A stretch of DNA of 40,861 bases from Ahrensia sp. (GTDB lineage: Bacteria > Pseudomonadota > Alphaproteobacteria > Rhizobiales > Rhizobiaceae), in assembly GCA_002698425.1 (NCBI GenBank), contig NZXU01000016.1, positions 1 to 40,861 on the forward strand, in the 5' to 3' direction. Numbering within the stretch: position 1 is the first letter of the stretch; each line of letters begins with the position of its first letter. Positions 1-8,800 of the stretch are shown here, one piece after another. The position numbers and the translations under genes are program-made. The notes below the pieces were generated by a model. The model was not told the origin of the DNA and did no database searches. It was given only the letters and a program-made list of their open reading frames with translations.

Positions 1-60
1 AAAGAGCCTGCTCGCGTCACATCTGCCAGAACACCGATCTATGCACCAGCAGCATCGCTT

Positions 61-143
61 GAGCGTGTTGTGGCAGCACCGACGACATTAGAGCGTGTTG
101 TGACAGCATCGACAACACCGCTAGAGCGTTTCGTGACGTCATC
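61..143. repeat. Short imperfect tandem repeat, about 30 bp, 3 copies
   Basis: Three consecutive units begin with GAGCGT at 61, 91 and 124. The first two agree over most of 29 bases (GAGCGTGTTGTGRCAGCAYC, then GACRACA). The third keeps only GAGCGTTTCGTGACGTCATCG. The repeat lies just beyond the 3' end of the Ppx/GppA gene. I see no gene in bases 1-138, although the window edge may cut one. It could be a small intergenic repeat family or part of a transcript end; the function is unknown. Confidence 0.5.
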
Positions 144-1692
144 GCCGGCTCCAGTGCGGTCGGTTGCGCCAGGGATTGGCGCCGCGTCGCCAGACGCCCT
201 CGGCGGCCATCATCTCGGTCAGGATGCCCTCGCGCAGGCCCCGGTCGGCGACGCGCAGCCGGTTCGACGGCCAGGTGCGGCGGATCGCCTCGAGGATGGC
301 GCAGCCAGCCAGCACGAGATCCGCCCGGTCGGCGCCGATGCAGGGATTGGCGACGCGCTCGTCGAAGGACCAGGACAGAAGCCGCGCATTCATCGCGTCG
401 ACCTCGTCCGAGCTCATCCACAGCCCGTCGACGCGGCGGCGGTCATAGCGCGGCAGGTCGAGATGGATGCCGGCGAGCGTCGTCACCGTGCCCGAGGTGC
501 CGAGCAGGTGGAAGCCCTCATTGCCGACGCGGTCGGCGAGGCGGTCGCGCCCGTCGAAGCGGTGCAGCAATCCGGCGGCGTGGTCGATCATGTCGGAAAA
601 GGTCTGCTCGGTGACGTCGCGGCCGCCGAATTTCTCCGACAGGGTGACGACGCCGACCTGCAGCGAGGTCCAGGCGACGATGTGGTCGGCGAGGCGGCGC
701 GAGCGGCGATCCTTGACGTCGACCAGCGCAATCTCCGACGAGCCGCCGCCGATATCGAACAGGACGACGGAATCCGTGTCGCGGCCGACCAGCGAGGAAC
801 AGCCCGAGACGGCGAGCCGCGCCTCGGTCTCGCGGTCGACGATCTCCAGCGTCATGCCGGTTTCGTCCTTCACGCGCGCAAGGAATTCCTCGCCGTTCTC
901 GGCGGCGCGGCAGGCCTCGGTGGCGATCAGCCGCATGCGCCGGATCGGGCGCGTCTCCAGCTTGTCGCGGCAGACTTTCAGGGCCTCTACGGCGCGGTCC
1001 ATCGCGGCCTCCGACAGGCGGCCGGTGCGCGACAGGCCCTCGCCGAGACGGACGATGCGCGAAAAGGCGTCGACGACGCGGAACTGGCCCGGACGCGTCG
1101 GGGTGGCGACCAGCAGGCGGCAATTGTTGGTGCCGAGATCGAGCGCGGCATAATAGCCGGACCCATTGGGCGATGCATGGCGATGGCTGCCGCCGTCGAG
1201 CGGGGGACGTTGCGGCGCGGGCCGTGCGGGCGTCCTTGTCTCCAGCTGCCCCGTCACGGCGGCGCCATTCGGCGCACCGGCCGGCACGCCGCCCTGGACA
1301 TGCGGCTTGCGGCGGCGCCGGCGGCGCTTGCCGCGGGGCGGCACGGGCTGCGGCGTGCCGCCGTCGGGCGCGGCAGGCGGTCTTGCCTCGGGCTGACGCG
1401 CGGGCTCGGCCGCCGCCGATTCGGCAACAGGCTTCTGCCCGCCACGACGCCTGCGGCGGCGCTTGCGGCCCTTCTTGTCCTTGTGATGATCAAGCCTTCC
1501 GTCCGGCGCAGTCGGGTCTTCGAGGCCGGCATCCCGGCCGTCATCATTGTCCCGCGCAGCCTTCACCGGCGCTGCCGGCGCGGTTTCCCGCGCCCGGCTT
1601 TCCATGCCGGCCGGACCCGATCCGCGCGGATCGAACCCGGTTTCGGAAGGTCCCGATCCGGATGCATTCGCATCCGCTTCGGCGTCCTTCAC
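139..1692 (-). CDS. ppx: Ppx/GppA family phosphatase (exopolyphosphatase-like) with Arg-rich N-terminal extension
   Basis: The 517-aa protein has a sugar-kinase/HSP70-fold Ppx/GppA domain from about residue 180 to the end. The first phosphate loop is DLGTNN at 185-190, ATEACR is at 257-262 and the second phosphate loop is DIGGGSSE at 313-320. Family members hydrolyse polyphosphate or pppGpp in the cytoplasm; sequence alone does not say which. The unusual part is residues 1-175: a low-complexity Ala/Pro/Gly/Asp head with two basic blocks, RKRRRRRR at 76-83 and KRRRRRRK at 122-129. Bacterial Ppx/GppA domains of about 300 aa usually begin directly at the equivalent of residue 180. The extension is rich in Arg and Pro and probably disordered. 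The gene is transcribed away from the tRNA-Gln gene. The start at 1692 is the first Met of the frame; a later start would shorten the extension but would still have to lie upstream of the domain. Confidence 0.9.
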   Translation of the reverse strand: MKDAEADANASGSGPSETGFDPRGSGPAGMESRARETAPAAPVKAARDNDDGRDAGLEDPTAPDGRLDHHKDKKGRKRRRRRRGGQKPVAESAAAEPARQPEARPPAAPDGGTPQPVPPRGKRRRRRRKPHVQGGVPAGAPNGAAVTGQLETRTPARPAPQRPPLDGGSHRHASPNGSGYYAALDLGTNNCRLLVATPTRPGQFRVVDAFSRIVRLGEGLSRTGRLSEAAMDRAVEALKVCRDKLETRPIRRMRLIATEACRAAENGEEFLARVKDETGMTLEIVDRETEARLAVSGCSSLVGRDTDSVVLFDIGGGSSEIALVDVKDRRSRRLADHIVAWTSLQVGVVTLSEKFGGRDVTEQTFSDMIDHAAGLLHRFDGRDRLADRVGNEGFHLLGTSGTVTTLAGIHLDLPRYDRRRVDGLWMSSDEVDAMNARLLSWSFDERVANPCIGADRADLVLAGCAILEAIRRTWPSNRLRVADRGLREGILTEMMAAEGVWRRGANPWRNRPHWSRR

Positions 1693-1812
1693 GGCTTTTC
1701 CCTTCTTGCGCCGCGCTGCCCGAAAGGCGCTGCAGGCGCAATCTTTTTGCTGTTGGCGAAATCGTATCAGCAGATGCCGATTTCACCAAGCATCTTTGTC
1801 GAAGATCGGGGT

Positions 1813-1841
1813 TTGCATTTTTTCCGGCGACGCTCTATATG
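1813..1841 (+). promoter_or_regulatory. Sigma-70-type promoter for tRNA-Gln
   Basis: A TTGCAT -35 element (1813-1818) and a TATATG -10 element (1836-1841) are separated by 17 bp. The predicted start of transcription is about 12 bases upstream of the mature tRNA 5' end, a normal distance for a single tRNA gene. Confidence 0.55.
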
Positions 1842-1859
1842 CGCCTCTCATACCGGCGA

Positions 1860-1933
1860 TGGGGAATAGGTTAACGGTAGACCCACGGACTCTGACTCCG
1901 TTAGTCCTGGTTCGAATCCAGGTTCCCCAGCCA
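1860..1933 (+). tRNA. tRNA-Gln, anticodon CUG
   Basis: The cloverleaf can be drawn directly. The acceptor stem TGGGGAA (1860-1866) pairs with TTCCCCA (1923-1929). The D-arm is GGT/ACC. The anticodon stem ACGGA (1885-1889) pairs with TCCGT (1897-1901), with loop CTCTGAC and anticodon CTG at 1892-1894. The T-arm contains GGTTCGAATCC, the discriminator is G1930 and CCA is encoded at 1931-1933. I found no repeat of the tRNA 3' end elsewhere in the window that would mark an integration site. Confidence 0.96.
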
Positions 1934-2037
1934 ACCCCCTCCCCAAAATACCGTTTCCGATTTCGCCGCCGGACAAGGGACTTCGAACGGCCGGCTATGC
2001 GATCCAGGCTCCCGAATGCGCCGTTTCCGCCCCGACA

Positions 2038-2066
2038 TTGACAATGCGCGCCTCGCATCGTTAGCT
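2038..2066 (+). promoter_or_regulatory. Possible promoter of the TPS-locus regulator
   Basis: A perfect TTGACA (2038-2043) is followed after 17 bp by TTAGCT (2061-2066), a weak -10. It lies about 150 bp upstream of the regulator start. The rest of 1934-2213 holds no gene that I can support and no obvious tRNA terminator. Confidence 0.35.
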
Positions 2067-2213
2067 TTCCTCGGGGGAAGTCTGGGGCCGGAAATCCTCG
2101 TGTTATTAATGGATTATCCCGGACGAATATTTCGTGATCCTTTTGGGAAACCGACAAGGCTGTTGCTGCTCGACAGTGCGTGAAAATGCCGATTTGGCGT
2201 TCCGGGCGGGTGT

Positions 2214-3791
2214 ATGACCCGGGACGACGATTTCGCGAATGTGGCGTTCAGTGAAGACCGGGCCTCGGTTACGTTCGGGTCCGGCGAAGCCGTGTACTTC
2301 ACTCGGGCCGAAAGAAAGGTTCTCGACTATCTGTTTCGAAACCCGGCCCGTATCCTCAGCCGCAGCCAAATTCTCGACGCAATGGCCGAGACCGGCTCGG
2401 ACAGCAGCGATCGCAATATCGATTTCGTGATCAACAGGATCAGGCGGAAATTGCGCGACAGCGCCCGCTCGCCGCGATTCATCGCGACCCATTACGGCGA
2501 AGGCTATCAGTGGATTTTCCAGGACGATCAGGCGGCGTCGGAGGCGGGAGAGGCTCATCTCGTGGTTGGGCCGCTGCTCGGGCTCGCCTGCCTTGAAGGA
2601 CGCGAGCAGACCGGCCGCACCTTCGCGCGTTACCTCGTCAACGAACTCCAGCAGCACCTCGGAAGCGGCAAGAACGCGGCATTTCAGGAGAACTACAAGG
2701 CCTCGGACAAAGCCAGGGAAAATGGCCCCGAGATCAGCATCCAGCTCGGTTTCTTCGGGGAAGGCGAGCAAACCGAATGTGTTCTGACAGTGCGAAACAA
2801 TATCGCCGGGAGCATTCATCACGTGGAACGTGTCCATATTCCGCCCGACAACTCGGCGCTTGTCGAGCTTTCCTCGCGGGCACGATGCCTGGCGCCGGTC
2901 ATTCTGGCCAAGTGCTGGCAGAAATCGGCGGTCGACGCGATGATGTCCATGCCATTGCCGGTGGCGATGCATGAAGCGGGACGGCCGGAGAAACAGGAGG
3001 ATCAGCCTTGGCCGGAGAATGACCGCCGCCTGAAGGCGCTCATGGCCGAAACGCCTGACGACCCGATCCTGAAGATGTTCTACGCTTCGCATCTGCACAC
3101 GAAATACGTTGTGCTCGGCCCGCGGCTCTTCAGGACCGGCACGGCCACATGCGCCGAGGACGAGGCCGAGATCGAGCGCCTCGTCACGGAAGCGCTTCCC
3201 GTCATCCAGACACAGCCGGAATATTCGATGATGGCGGCGAAACTGCTCTATTTCGTCGACCGGAGTTACCGGGATCTGGCGCTCGAGCTTGCCGACAGAT
3301 CGCTTCGCGAGAGCATGTCCGTCGCCTCGTCGCTGGCGATCGCCGGGCAGTTGCGCGGCTTCGTCGGCGACATGCAAATCGCCGAGAATTATCTGCTTCA
3401 GGCGGAAGCGCTGTGCACGCCGCGATCTCAGTTCCACATCTATGTCCTGGTACTCCTGTGCCAGGTGTTCATGGCTGCCGGAGAAAAGGACAAACTGTTC
3501 GAGGCGACGCGCGGGATGTACCGCGCCAGCCCGGCCACGCGGTTCGTTTTCGAGCCCCTCTTCTCCGACCCGGACCGTCCTTCGCTGAGCGCCAAAGGCG
3601 TGACACTGACGCTGTCCCGGAAGAAAGCCGATGCATTGCTTCGGCATGTGAGCTACATTTCCGCGCGCCTTTTCGAAGACCCCGCGCATCGCGAGAACAC
3701 GCTGCGGACGCTCGTCAATCTCACTGTCAGGCGTTTCGGCGCCGGCGTTGTCCATGAGGACGTGCGGCAGGTCGCACCAGGTCTGTTTTGA
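2214..3791 (+). CDS. Winged-helix (OmpR/ToxR-type) transcriptional regulator with helical-repeat C-terminus
   Basis: The protein has 525 aa. Residues about 15-105 form an OmpR/PhoB-type winged helix: FTRAERKVLDYL, then SRSQILDAMAE, the recognition-helix region DRNIDFVINRIRRKLRD, and a wing ending in RFIATHYGEGYQW. No receiver domain precedes it and I see no transmembrane segment, so it differs from membrane-bound CadC/ToxR. The part after about residue 270 is helical with TPR-like periodicity (for example SSLAIAGQLRGFVGDMQIAENYLLQAEAL), resembling HilA-like wHTH-TPR regulators in layout. It sits immediately upstream of tpsB and points the same way, so control of the secretion locus is the natural inference. 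The ATG at 2214 has only a weak GGGCGGG upstream. Confidence 0.85.
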   Translation: MTRDDDFANVAFSEDRASVTFGSGEAVYFTRAERKVLDYLFRNPARILSRSQILDAMAETGSDSSDRNIDFVINRIRRKLRDSARSPRFIATHYGEGYQWIFQDDQAASEAGEAHLVVGPLLGLACLEGREQTGRTFARYLVNELQQHLGSGKNAAFQENYKASDKARENGPEISIQLGFFGEGEQTECVLTVRNNIAGSIHHVERVHIPPDNSALVELSSRARCLAPVILAKCWQKSAVDAMMSMPLPVAMHEAGRPEKQEDQPWPENDRRLKALMAETPDDPILKMFYASHLHTKYVVLGPRLFRTGTATCAEDEAEIERLVTEALPVIQTQPEYSMMAAKLLYFVDRSYRDLALELADRSLRESMSVASSLAIAGQLRGFVGDMQIAENYLLQAEALCTPRSQFHIYVLVLLCQVFMAAGEKDKLFEATRGMYRASPATRFVFEPLFSDPDRPSLSAKGVTLTLSRKKADALLRHVSYISARLFEDPAHRENTLRTLVNLTVRRFGAGVVHEDVRQVAPGLF

Positions 3792-3912
3792 CGGGCGAGG
3801 TCGGCGGTACGGAACCGGCCGTTTTCTGCAGGCTCGGTCGTTCTCAAATAATTCTACAACATTTTTGCAGGAATTCACGACGACCGGATTAGGTGCGGGG
3901 GGACGCGGGCGC

Positions 3913-5700
3913 GTGACGTTAGGGCGAGTGAGGCTTTTTGGCCGGGGAAGCGGATCGGGGAAGGCCGAGTATCGCCGTATCGCATGCTGTGTGCCGGCGG
4001 TTTGTCTGCTTTCGGTGCTTTGCGTTCCGGCAAAAGCGCAAACGCCCGCCGACCTGTTGATCCTGCAACAGCAGCAGGACGAGCTGGTGCGCAGGCAGCA
4101 GCTCGAGGACGCGCGAACGCAGCGCGAGGGGGATTTGCGCTACCGTCCACCCGGCAGAGCGCCGGCGCAACGCCTCGAGACGGGACAGGCGCCGCCGGAT
4201 GAAAACTGCATAGAGGTCGACACGATCGACATTGTCGGCTCCACCCGGCTTTCGGACAGCCTCAAGAAGGCGATAGTCGGCCCTTATGAGGGCAAGTGCA
4301 TCGGTCTCGGCCAGATCAACGAGATCGTCCGGGCCACGACCAACCTCTATATCGACAAGGGCTACATCACATCCCGCGTGGTTATCCCGGAACAGGATCT
4401 CGGAGACGGCTCTCTCGAATTGCAGGTCATCGAGGGCTACACGGGCAAGATCGTCCGCGGCGAACTGGCCGGCGACATCAATTTGAGGACATCGTTTCCC
4501 GGCCTCGTGGGCACCCTGCTGAACATTCGCGATGTCGAGCAAGGTTTGGACCAGATCAACCGGCTGCGGTCGAACAACGCGAAGATGCGGCTCCTGCCGG
4601 GCGACGAGCCCGGCTCTTCGGTCATCGTCGTGGACAACAAGCCGTCACGTCCAGTGTCGGGAAGCATCGGATTCGACAATCACGGGTCGTCCGGAACGGG
4701 CGAGATAAAGGGCAGCGCGACGCTTGTCTTCGACAATCCCCTTCGCCTCAACGACCAGCTGACCCTGACCTACGGACGCAATCTGGAGCAGCCTTCGGAA
4801 AATGCGCTCAGTCAGAACTACGCCATCAACTACTCGGTGCCCTGGGGGTACTGGACCCTGTCCGGCGGCTACAGCAATTTCGAATATGCCAGCTTGCTTC
4901 AGGGCGAGGTCGACAGTTTCGACACGGACGGCGACGGCAATACCTCCACGCTTTCCTTGTCCAGAGTGCTCAGACGCGACCAGACGAGCAAGACGACGCT
5001 GACCGGTACGCTGACCCGCAAGGACAATCTGAATTACGTGGAAGGCACCAAGCTGGTGTCGAGCAGCCGCGTGACGACCGTGGCGGACATCACCGCCGTG
5101 CACACGTTTTTCGCCGCCGGTGCGACCTTCACCATCGATGGCGGCATATCGCACGGATTGCCCGTCCTCGGGGCACAGGACAATCCGCAGTTTCCGGGGA
5201 GCGCCGACGACGCGTTTCTGCTCACTCATGCCGGCGCGAGCTTTGCGAAAGTCTGGGATGGAGGTGCCATGGCTTTCGGCGCCAGTTCGAACCTGACGGC
5301 GCAGATGTCCTTTGACCGGCTGCCGGGTACGGAACAGATGTCCATCGGCGGTGTCAGCACGGTTCGCGGTTTCAGGAACCGGTCCGTCTCCGGTGTGTCC
5401 GGCTTTTACACGCGAAACGAGGTGTACGCGATCCTGCCCGGCACCGGCAATAAGGCGCTGATGGACATGTTTGGCAGCATCCGTCCCTATCTCGGCGCCG
5501 ATTTCGGGCATGTCTTCAAGCAGCAGGACATCGGCGCGGTCGACGACGCGACGCTGATTGGCGGCGCGTTGGGAATCCGTGCGATCGGCGGCAACGTGAA
5601 TTTCGATGTAGCCGTCGGGCGGCCGATCTACGGGCCGCACGGCTTCGACACCGGTTGGTCGGTGAATGATTTCTACTTCAAGCTCGGCATGAACTATTGA
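3913..5700 (+). CDS. TpsB-type two-partner secretion outer-membrane transporter (ShlB/FhaC/HecB family)
   Basis: This is the outer-membrane beta-barrel that exports its TpsA partner from the periplasm. After a signal peptide ending AKA-Q near residue 42, there is a short Gln/Arg-rich helix, then POTRA domains (from about residue 95, ENCIEVDTIDIVGSTRLSD), then a 16-strand-type barrel. The family's conserved VRGF motif of loop 6 is at residues 484-487. The protein ends in an aromatic residue (GMNY), as barrel proteins do. The open frame extends upstream to an ATG at 3748 that would overlap the regulator gene and place about 75 residues before the signal peptide. I prefer the GTG at 3913, preceded by a G-rich stretch at 3897-3903; a GTG at 3928 is also possible. 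It is followed by tpsA after 134 bp. Confidence 0.92.
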   Translation: MTLGRVRLFGRGSGSGKAEYRRIACCVPAVCLLSVLCVPAKAQTPADLLILQQQQDELVRRQQLEDARTQREGDLRYRPPGRAPAQRLETGQAPPDENCIEVDTIDIVGSTRLSDSLKKAIVGPYEGKCIGLGQINEIVRATTNLYIDKGYITSRVVIPEQDLGDGSLELQVIEGYTGKIVRGELAGDINLRTSFPGLVGTLLNIRDVEQGLDQINRLRSNNAKMRLLPGDEPGSSVIVVDNKPSRPVSGSIGFDNHGSSGTGEIKGSATLVFDNPLRLNDQLTLTYGRNLEQPSENALSQNYAINYSVPWGYWTLSGGYSNFEYASLLQGEVDSFDTDGDGNTSTLSLSRVLRRDQTSKTTLTGTLTRKDNLNYVEGTKLVSSSRVTTVADITAVHTFFAAGATFTIDGGISHGLPVLGAQDNPQFPGSADDAFLLTHAGASFAKVWDGGAMAFGASSNLTAQMSFDRLPGTEQMSIGGVSTVRGFRNRSVSGVSGFYTRNEVYAILPGTGNKALMDMFGSIRPYLGADFGHVFKQQDIGAVDDATLIGGALGIRAIGGNVNFDVAVGRPIYGPHGFDTGWSVNDFYFKLGMNY

Positions 5701-5811
5701 TGGGTTTTTCCGCGCCGATAACGAGGCCGCACCGGCGGCGGGCCGTCCGGAACTCCGTGAGCGGGACTTCGAAGACCATCGAAAAATTGGTGACGTAAAC
5801 GGGAATGGGGC

Positions 5812-5834
5812 GAAACTCCCGGGAGAAGAGTTTC
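5812..5834 (+). promoter_or_regulatory. Hairpin abutting the tpsA start codon, with the Shine-Dalgarno in its loop
   Basis: GAAACTC (5812-5818) pairs perfectly with GAGTTTC (5828-5834), enclosing the 9-base loop CCGGGAGAA. The ATG of tpsA begins at 5835, directly after the stem, and the loop holds the GGGAGA ribosome-binding sequence. The alternative pairing CTCCCGGGAG (5816-5825) would bury the ribosome-binding site. Two competing structures over one initiation site suggest translational control. Confidence 0.5.
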
Positions 5835-8800
5835 ATGAGCGAAAGATTTTCAAGTGGCCGTTATCTGACGGTGTGCGGCATTGCATTGCTCAGCTCCTCG
5901 GCGCTGACGCCGGCGCTGGCGCAATCCACGACGATCGAGGTCGATCCGGCGGGACAAGGCAATACCGCCGTCACGTCCGTCGTGGTCGAAGGCGAGGTCG
6001 AAGACACACCGGTCTTGAATATCGCCACCCCGAACGCGGCGGGGCTCTCCCACAATGTCTTCACGCAATACGATGTCGGTCCGGAAGGGCTCGTCATCAA
6101 CAACCATGGAGGCGACGCGCCGATCGCGTCCGATCTGGCCGGCGCCGTTCTGGCCAATCCCAATCTTTCGGCGAATGGCGAAGCGCAGACGATCCTCAAC
6201 GAGATAACCAGCACCAGACGGTCGAACCTGTTCGGTCCGCAGGAACTGGTTGGCGGCGCTGCGGATTTCATCCTCGCCAATCCCAATGGCGTCACCTGCG
6301 ACGGATGCGGCTTCCTTGCATTTCCGAACGCGACGGTAATCACGGGAAAACCGTCGCTGAATCCCGACGGGTCACTCGGCACGATCGATGTCGATGGAGG
6401 CGATGTTGCGATCGAGGGAGACGGTCTCGATGCGAGCACGGTCGACTATTTCGACATCGTCAGCCGGTCGGTCATCATCAACGGGCAGATCAACGCCAAG
6501 AACCTCACTATAACCTCAGGCCGTAATCTCTACGACTACGGTACCGGAATCGCGACGCCGAAGGCCGACGATCCGGATGGCAAACCCGAATTCGGGATCG
6601 ATTCCTCGGCGCTCGGCGGAATGTATGCCGACCGTATCAAACTGATCGGCACCGAGGCGGGTGTCGGCGTGCGCCTGCGGAGCGATGCGGCGGCGAATGC
6701 CGGCGAGATGACGATACGGGCCGATGGAAAGCTTGTCTTCAAGAAGAATGCCGGTGCCTCCTCGCGGCCTCAGATCCGGTCGAAGGGTGCGTTGACCGCG
6801 ACGTCTGACAACGGTCCCATCGAGATCGACGGCGTCGATCTCGAAGCGCAGGGCGATTTGCAGTTGAGCGGCACGACGCTGATGATTCTGAACGAGTCTG
6901 GCGTGCGCGCCGTGACGCCTGATGGCGGGACTGCGCCGACTCTCACAGCAACGGTCGCGGACAATGTCCAGATTAACGACTCGCTGTTGCGGAGCGACGG
7001 TCTGCTGAGCGTCACGGCTTCCCGGATCGACGTGGATAGCGACAGCGCCGCACCCGACAAGGGCATTCAGGGATCCGCCGACGTCACCCTCACCGCGACG
7101 GATACTATCGCCAATGCCGGGTTCATCGCCGCCGGAAGCAAGCTGACCCTGGAAGGCTGGAACCACATCACCAATAGCGGCGGCACGCTTCAGGCCGGCG
7201 CCGAGATCGAATTCCGCGACGGTCCCGGCGGTGACGGCATTCTGACCAACGATGCGGACTCGACGATACTGGCGCCGGTCATCAATGCCGATCTCGCGGG
7301 GATATACAATTCCGGTGCGATCATCGCGAATTCCAACTCGACGAAGAGCAGCCTGGCAGCCGGCATCATCGAAAATACCGGAGACGGCGACAGGGAAGTT
7401 TCCAGCACCAATGGCCTGATCTACGCCTATTCGGGTATCGATATTCTCACGTCCACGCACTTCGAGAACACCAGCGACGCTTATCTCTACGCCATCGAAG
7501 GCCCGATCACGCTTGGCGGCCTCGACATTTCACAGGCGCAAGGCACCGTCCGCAATTACGACTCTTCGATCGAAAGCTTCAACGGCGATGTGTCGATCTA
7601 TGCGGAGGTCTTCGAGAACACCGGCACGCCTGCGGTCGTCACCGATGGAGCCGCCGTGTTGAAATACGATACGGGCTGGGACGACTTTATCGTTGTCGGT
7701 GGCCAGTTGATTCACCTCGTATCGTCATGCGGATCGTTCGACGAAGGCAATTTCGACGAACATGTCAATCAGACGTGCGCCCGAATCGCGACCCAAACGA
7801 CCCAGACAATCGAGGAAGCGCCAACCGACTACCGCAGCCAGTTGCTGGCCGGCGGCGATATCGGAATCTACGTGCTGGACAGCGCCCTCAACAAGGCAAG
7901 CATCATCTCGGCCGCACAAGACGTGACAATCAGCGGTCCGACGGATGCGGGCGGCAACCCGTTGGCGACATTCGTCAATGAATCCCAGGAAATCTACACG
8001 ATCACGACGCTGGCAGAATTCGAAAGGGATTCGTGGACCGGGGAAGATCACTTCAAGACCCTTACGACGACGCCGACATATGGCGTCACGTACCGGCAGG
8101 GATCCAATCTTGGAGTTGCCTGTTATGATCCGGGCAAGATCTGTTTCAGCTACGTCGAGGCAACAGCAGGGCCCGTCGGGGGCGTCATTATCGGCGACGA
8201 GTATCTGAAAAGCTACGACGATATCGGTCAGGCCGTTCACTACACCGCCAATACCGGAATACGGTCGGCCGTCGAGGCCGGCGGAACATTGGCCGTTACC
8301 GGCGGGATGTCGATCCAGAACCTCAACAGCGGAGCGCACGAACGAGAGGGTAGCACGACGCTTTCCGCCGGCGAATCCTCGCTTTCGCCACCCGATGCCG
8401 CCAGCCTTGTCAGCAACAATCCGCTGGTCGTTCAAAATCCCGACCCCAACGCGCAGTTCGTTTTCCAGACCGATCCGCGGTTCTCCGTTTCCGGCCTGTA
8501 TGGTTCTTCGGATTTCCTTGCCCAGATGGGCGTGAACATTGCCGAATACCAGTTCCTCGGCGATTCCTACTATGAACAGCTCTACCTGCGGCAGCAGATC
8601 CTGAGCGCGACCGGTCAGCGTTTCGTGGCGCAGGGGATGGGAAGCGAGGAAGAGCAATACAAGTACCTGCTCGAGCGCGGCGAGTCGCTGCGCGATGATC
8701 TGAATATCGGCATTGGCGTCGCGCTGACGCCCGACCAGATGGCCAATCTGCAGGAAGACGTGGTCCTGTTGGTCGAAACCGAGATCGATGGCCAAACGGT

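Noticed and set aside
70..1869. Open frame of 599 codons on the plus strand
   Set aside because: It lies opposite the Ppx/GppA gene, is rich in Arg/Ala without domain features, and reads into the tRNA. It is a GC-bias shadow.
1860..1933. tRNA-Gln as an integration site for a genomic island
   Set aside because: No copy of the tRNA 3' end, no integrase and no direct-repeat boundary were found in the window.
2106..3878. Open frame of 590 codons on the minus strand
   Set aside because: It is antisense to the winged-helix regulator, whose domain pattern is clear, and shows no recognisable fold.
3748..3912. Upstream extension of tpsB
   Set aside because: It would overlap the regulator gene and put about 75 charged residues before the signal peptide.
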